DNA from: Desmodesmus armatus
Lineage: Eukaryota; Chlorophyta; Chlorophyceae; Sphaeropleales; Scenedesmaceae
Assembly (NCBI GenBank): GCA_007449985.2
Contig: VIIQ02000098.1
Location: 124,001-188,000, forward strand
Direction of reading: 5' to 3'
Length of the DNA: 64,000 nucleotides
The translations under genes were made by a program, and so were the position numbers. This document shows, one piece after another, positions 58,928 to 64,000 of the stretch. How positions within the stretch are numbered: position 1 is the stretch's first letter; every line of letters starts with the position of its first letter. The notes beneath the pieces were generated by a model that searched no databases, was not told the DNA's origin, and worked only from the letters and a program-made list of their open reading frames with translations.

Positions 58928-59407
58928 GGTGCTGCTGCTGCTGTTACAGTTTGTCCCTTGTCCACATTGAGGCGTCTGCCCACACCAGCATCGATAGATG
59001 TTGAGCAACACACACGCCCACACGACAACGGCGTATCAACGATGCTTCACTGCGCTGCACGGCTGTTTCAGTTTGAATTTACCCAGGTGTGCTGATGGCA
59101 CGTGGAGATCAACATACTATGCTGAGAATATTTTGCGACGTGATACTTTATGCGTTTTCCGGTCCACTCACTGCAGCAGCTGACACAAAATTTGAATTGA
59201 TCCCAGATCAAAATCCTGACACATATGCGTTCCAGGGGCATCAAGCGACGCTAAGCGTCAGTGGGGAAGGCTGTTTTCCCAGGGTTATCTCAGTGGTGGC
59301 TATCATCACCCCCGCATCCCCTTCCCTCCCCAGCAGCGCCCTCACTTGCATCCAGAGGTTTTCTCTCCTTGGTCACAAATCAGCACCCACGCAGACGTGC
59401 AACACAA
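58928..59407. other. Divergent intergenic region between the giant gene (-) and the BAP31-like gene (+)
   Basis: The two starts are head to head, 480 bases apart, so one shared promoter region is likely. It holds a GCGACGCTAAGCGTCAG hairpin-like palindrome near 59244 and no clear TATA box. Confidence 0.5.
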
Positions 59408-61043
59408 ATGGATCTTGCTGTCATTCTTCCCTTGGCAGCCCTGCTAGCAGGCCAGGTGGTTACGCTATGAATCTTGGGGCCAATGGTCCAACAGCAATCA
59501 TGGGAGCTGCTGCTGCGGCACAGCTCTCGCCACTTGGCCTCATGCACCACACATGTATCTGCAGGTGTTCTTGGCACTGATCCTCCTGGCGCCTCGTGCT
59601 GTGTCGAAGCCTATGGCCAACCTGGTGGTGTTGACAAAGACCAACACAGTGTGTTCCACAGCCCTGCACACGACAGCAGTGGCGCTGCTGGCAATCACAG
59701 TGTCCAGCTTGATCCAGCTGCTAGGCATCAGGAAGACGATGTCAGCCCCCCAGTATGACGGGTGAGGAGGCATCAGTCCTGATGCATACCATGCAGTAGC
59801 ACTGCGTCAAGGTAGTCTCAGTGGACATGGCATGCACATACTGCCTACTGTCACAGTGTGCAGAGCAGTTGGTCCACCCCAGCACGGCGGCAGACGTAGA
59901 TTTGAGATGTACGGTCTGCATGGGTGGGCAGCTGCATGTGTCAGCCAGCTGTTTCAGGCTCCAAACACAGCAGCTGCAGACTATGCTGCACTGTGCTGTG
60001 TCTGCAGGGCGCTTGCGCTGACCATAGAGGAGTTGAGGGCTCTGCTGGCACTGGTGCTGGGCGCCTCTGACCTGGTGCTGCTGTATGCCCTGCGTGCATT
60101 GGCGGACGAGCAGCTCACAGCTGACAAGGTCACACTCAACTTGCAAGTGCTGCGCAAGCAGGTGCGCAGCACTGACAGACATGGGGCTAGCAGTGTAGAG
60201 CCTTGATGCAGTGCGGCTGGTGCCATCTGGACAGGGCTCAGGGCTGTGCACTACTCACACAGAAAAAAGTCACGTGCTGGTAGTGGCCCATTCATGCATA
60301 GACTACCACCTGCCGTCAGGCTGATAGTATAGGTGTGGTGGCTTGCAGATGCCGAAAGTCAGCAACTCATGCTGCTGCTGCTGCTGCCTGCAGGCTCTGG
60401 GGCAGCAGTCGGAGTACATGCGTGCCACCACTGCAACAGCCGCAGGCAGTGACAGCGGGGCGGAGGCAAAGTCCGAAATCAACCGATTGCTGGCTGACAA
60501 ACTGCAGCTGCAGAAGGAGGCGGATGCTGCAAAGGCTGAGGCTGCAGCTGCAGCCAAGAACCTGGCAGCTGTCAAGGCACAAGCGCAGGTGGGTCAATGC
60601 AGTGTACGTTTGGCCCGCAGCTCATGCTTTGCGTGTTTTCGTGCGTATGTGTTGTTGTAGAACGCAGCCGTGTTTGCGGTTGGGTGTGTGCCAGCCTGGC
60701 AGGTTGGCACGTGCCGAAAAACTTTGGAAACGTGCCAGCGTTCACGCGCTCACACATCTCCTGGTGATGCTGAACCGCCCTTATTGAGTTGGTTGCAGCT
60801 GGCATATTTGGCACTGGCATATGCACGTTGCTGCGTATGTGTATGTCACACAACAGCCAGCCTGGCAGACGCAGGCACTAATGCAGTTGATCAGCCAGGG
60901 TGTGTGATGACGTTGCACTGTGCTTGTTGTTGCTGTAGGGTCTGGAGCGAGAGTATGACCGGCTGTTGGCAGAGCACGACCAGCTGCAGAAGCAGGTGTC
61001 CAGGATGGGAGGAAAGCCATATGCTGACAAGAAGGCTGCTTGA
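59408..61043 (+). CDS. BAP31-like endoplasmic reticulum membrane protein, 5 exons
   Basis: Exons 59408-59455, 59565-59761, 60008-60161, 60394-60588 and 60939-61043 join in frame to 232 residues; mammalian BAP31 is 246. Three hydrophobic segments: MDLAVILPLAALLAGQVFLA running into exon 2, then TTAVALLAITVSSLIQLLGI, then LRALLALVLGASDLVLLYAL. The cytosolic tail is a coiled coil (EINRLLADKLQLQKEADAAK). The last exon, GLEREYDRLLAEHDQLQKQV, matches the BAP31 hallmark (L..EYDRLL.EH..LQ), and the protein ends KKAA, a KKxx-type ER retrieval signal. BAP31 proteins act in ER export and quality control of membrane proteins. A TGTAA at 61421 may be its poly(A) signal. The ATG starts a hydrophobic helix directly, as in the family. 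Confidence 0.92.
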
Positions 61044-61420
61044 GTCTGGGGTGTACAGTATTTGAAATGGGTTGTACATCATGATGTGACTGGGTGCGTG
61101 AGCCGTATGTGTATCCAAAATGGGTTGATTGTCATGGTTTGGGTGTCAATGTTTACTGAGGTGGCCTTACTCGAACACTGCATGATGTGACTGGGCAGTT
61201 CTTCAGATAAAGCAGTACACTTGTGGGGTACACCACGCAACTTGTGTGGGCTGTATCTGATATGCATGCAACACAAATTGTCACACTTACATCCTGAACA
61301 CAATGCACTAGGGATCACTCGGAAGACGTCACGTCAAGCAGTTCCATCCCGTTCTGGTTCCGTTCTGGCAGTGAGGTGACGTGCTGCACTGCAAAGGTGC
61401 CACTTCCACCGTTAGAATGA

Positions 61421-61425
61421 TGTAA
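61421..61425 (+). terminator. Possible poly(A) signal TGTAA of the BAP31-like gene
   Basis: It lies 378 bases after the BAP31-like stop and only 20 bases before the ATG proposed for the next gene. If it is real, the transporter's transcript must begin inside or upstream of this 3' UTR, or its true start is further right. Confidence 0.3.
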
Positions 61426-61444
61426 AGTTTCGTGCAGTGTCCCA

Positions 61445-63860
61445 ATGGGTGCAGCGGGCAGACCTGGTGACGCAGGGATGGTGGAGCAGCACATGTGGTT
61501 GCAAGGGGGCAGTGCTGATGAGCAGAAGCACGACCTCAGCACGGACTCTTTGCTCAGAGATGTCACGGTCCTGAGTCACCATGATCAAGAGATGGCTGGT
61601 GGTCAGGCAGCTGTAGGTCAACAGCAGCAGCAGGTGCTCTTTCAGTCGCCAGCTGCAGCAGCAGCTGCGTCAGATGGGCAAGCAACCCCCAGGTGGCTGC
61701 TCCTGCACAGGTAAGGTTTTGCAGCACTCCAAACTGCCACTATGAAAGTTCCAGAAAGGAACAACTGGCCGTGGTGCTGTCCAGCCTGGAGCTCACTGTG
61801 GGGTTGTTGTGCTCAAGCCTCCAGGCTGGCAGCCAGCACCACATGTGCAGCTGGGTCTTGATGCGAACCGCACGCAGCCAGGCATCGCTAGCTGATCCTT
61901 TTCACACAAGTTTCGACATCTGAAGTGCTGTGGTACCCCATGCCTGCGTACATGCAGGGCTTTGTGGTCCTCAGGAGTGTCTTGTGTGCTGGTGGCAGCA
62001 TTCATTTTTGCCATTGCAGCAGTGTTGGTCAAATTGACAGGCGGCAGAGTACCAGTGCTGGAGATCACGCTCATTCGCAGCGCCATCAGCTTGGTGGTCA
62101 GTGCAGGTGAGGGCCCCTGGGTCTGGTGATTGCAGGCTGCTTGCAGCTGCAGCTGCGCCGCCAGGGTGGAAAGCTCACAAAGGGACGCATTCACTTCCGT
62201 AGCGCTATGCTGTGGGTGGACGCATCCGTAGCGCTGTGCGCGTCGCCACCACACTGTGCAATTTCAAGACGCACAAGCCACAGAGCAAATGCAAATCAGC
62301 AGGTTGGCTCTGTAGGGGGCAGCATGCTGCAGGGTATCTCTTCACCATTGCTTCCTCCTCTTCCCTTTGTCCCAACTCGTGTGTGATGCAGCACTGATCA
62401 AAGGCAAGGACATCAAGCCTGTCATGGGCCACCGCCAGAACGTCAAGTGGCTCATACCACGCGGCGTATTTGGTAAGCTTCCCACTGCGCCTGCATTGTC
62501 AGCTGCTCTGATATCCACATGAGAAATGGCATTGACCTATGCAGCATCCTGCAACCCTGCAAGCAAGAGCCCCACTCCAATGCTGCCAGGGGGGTGGTGA
62601 TGCTTTACCTGGTCTGCAGGACACTTCAGTAAACTGCAGCTGGGGCACAATGTCGGCATCTGTCTTGTGATCTGTGTGGCAAAGCCTGTATCAGCACAGC
62701 GGGTACGCACCTGGTTCAAATGCTACACCTTGCAACAGCTCCCAACTTACAACCAGGCTAGTCGCCTGTATGTGTGCCGCAGGTGCAACGGCAATGACCA
62801 CGTTCTATGCTGCAATCCTTCTGTTGCCGCTCGCTGATGGGATGACTCTGTTTTTCCTCAACCCCTGCTTGACAGGTAACCACTGGCTGTGCATTGCAAC
62901 GTCTGCACAACAGAACATTCCTGTGCAGTCATAGGTTGCGTGTACAGTTGCATGGGTAGCTGTAGCAGGCATTGCTGGGCAGTACATCCGTTGTATTGAT
63001 GGGCTTGATTACGCGCGTGTTGAGCAACTGTTGGGCTGCTGATCAGCTGTCTTGATTTTCACGAAGGGTGTGCTCATGCTTGCAGACACATGCCGTTGCA
63101 TGTTGAAGCCCCTGGATTTTGAAAATTTCAAGCCAATTCAAAACTGCTGACCTCGATCCTACTCTCTGCCATGCTGTGTCCCTGCTCTGTGGTTTACTTC
63201 GCCTGCAGCTGTTGCAGCATGGGCGTTCAGGTGAGGCTTGTATGGGAGCCCCTGCACCTTGCTAGCATGGTTGTGCCGCAGGCAGCAGACACCCCTACTT
63301 GCCGGTGCTGCACATTCCTTTCAGTTTGTGTGCAGTAGCTGTTGTTGATTGTGACGTAGCTGACTGTCAGCAGCAGACTACAGGACAGACCGCAACGTGC
63401 ACATGTCCCGCCAGCAGTACTTGTATAGTGACAGCATGTAGGCTTGTGCGGTTGTACACAGGGTTGTCTGGATTGCAGGCCCTAGAATCCAGCAACAAGT
63501 TGACTGTGACATCTTTAGTGGCTGCTCCCCCACAAAAACTCTGCTAAGATGGAGGGTTTGAGCATACCCCCACTCTTTGCAGTGTCTTCCTAGTCGTTCT
63601 TGGCTCCTGTTGTCGTTTCTCAATCAGTGTGCTGCCGTGGCTGTCCATGCTGCTGCTGCTGGTTCCATCATGCGCAGGGGTGAGCCCCTAGGGCTGTTGG
63701 GTGTTGCAGGCTGCCTGTGCAGCCTGGTGGGGATGGTGGTGCTGATCCACCCACCCATGTTTTTTGGAGGGCACGCCAGCTGGGGCCCTCGTAGGGTTTG
63801 GGGCACAGGCTTTGGCCTGGTGTCAGCTATATGCTGCGCAGGCGCATTCATAAGTATAAG
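61445..63860 (+). CDS. EamA/DMT-superfamily transporter (SLC35G-like), 5' part, at least 6 exons
   Basis: Exons: 61445-61710, 61958-62106, 62392-62472, 62783-62875, 63209-63230, 63678-63860 (donor AG|GTGAGC); the gene continues past the right edge. All junctions keep frame. A ~88-residue N-terminal tail (Gln/Ala-rich) precedes EamA-type helices: AAFIFAIAAVLVKLTG, EITLIRSAISLVVSA, KWLIPRGVFG, TAMTTFYAAILLLPLADGMT, FFLNPCLTAVAAWAFRGEPL, LLGVAGCLCSLVGMVVLI and GTGFGLVSAICCAGAFISIR. The P...E..L.R spacing in helix 2 and the PLADG..L.FLNP motif fit the SLC35G group. It is likely a membrane solute carrier of unknown substrate. The start may be ATG 61445 or 61478; the upstream poly(A)-like motif argues for caution. 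One EamA repeat is complete; the second lies outside the window. Confidence 0.85.
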
Positions 63861-64000
63861 GTGAGCAGCTTGCAGCTCCTTGCCTTGCGCAAGTGCTGTT
63901 TCAGTGTCAGACCATGGGGTGGATGCACAGCTTGGCAAGTGTGAGTGATGCTTGGCTTTGGTTCTCATTTGACGCTGCGGATGTCACACACCAATGAAAA

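Noticed and set aside
1..64000. rRNA, tRNA or snRNA genes
   Set aside because: I looked for conserved boxes on both strands by eye and found none. A covariance-model scan would be decisive.

Overview
The window looks like nuclear DNA of a chlorophycean (volvocalean-type) green alga. The evidence is intron-dense genes with GT-AG splicing, moderate-to-high GC, pervasive CAG/CTG runs that read as poly-Gln/poly-Ala on the coding strand, occasional TGTAA motifs 3' of genes (the usual algal poly(A) signal), a DIRS-type retroelement, and a type II NADH dehydrogenase with a plastid-like leader. The genus is not determined; Haematococcus or Chlamydomonas relatives fit best (inference).

Layout. 1-2.7 kb (+): 3' part of a DIRS-like retrotransposon (end of reverse transcriptase, RNase H, methyltransferase-like domain) followed by degenerate tandem repeats. 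2.9-11.6 kb (-): 15-exon ankyrin-type protein (1,182 aa by my model). 13.1-18.7 kb (-): 16-exon type II NAD(P)H dehydrogenase with an EF-hand (622 aa). 20.1-20.9 kb (-): 4-exon RNA polymerase III subunit RPC10/RPC11 (109 aa). 21.5-25.1 kb (-): 7-exon unknown protein with NTF2-like segments and a Gln-rich coiled-coil tail. 26.0-32.8 kb (+): 15-exon half-size ABCA transporter (1,322 aa). 32.8-43.8 kb: gene-poor, G/T-rich on the plus strand, with two small paralogous genes of unknown family at 34.1-35.0 and 38.1-38.8 kb. 43.8-58.9 kb (-): one very large low-complexity protein (roughly 4,200-4,300 aa) ending in calponin-homology-like domains. 59.4-61.0 kb (+): BAP31-like ER protein (232 aa). 61.4 kb to the right edge (+): EamA/SLC35G-type transporter, truncated by the window.

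Exon models were built by hand from splice consensus and checked by intron phase. For the ankyrin, NADH dehydrogenase, Pol III, NTF2-like, ABCA and BAP31 genes every junction keeps frame and the summed exons are a multiple of three, which is strong internal support. The genes are ordinary single-copy eukaryotic genes with no operon logic. The most unusual signals are (i) short tandem duplications that copy a splice site into the adjoining intron, seen independently in four genes; (ii) the repeat-built giant protein with a C-terminal calponin-homology module; and (iii) the paralogous pair of unknown family.
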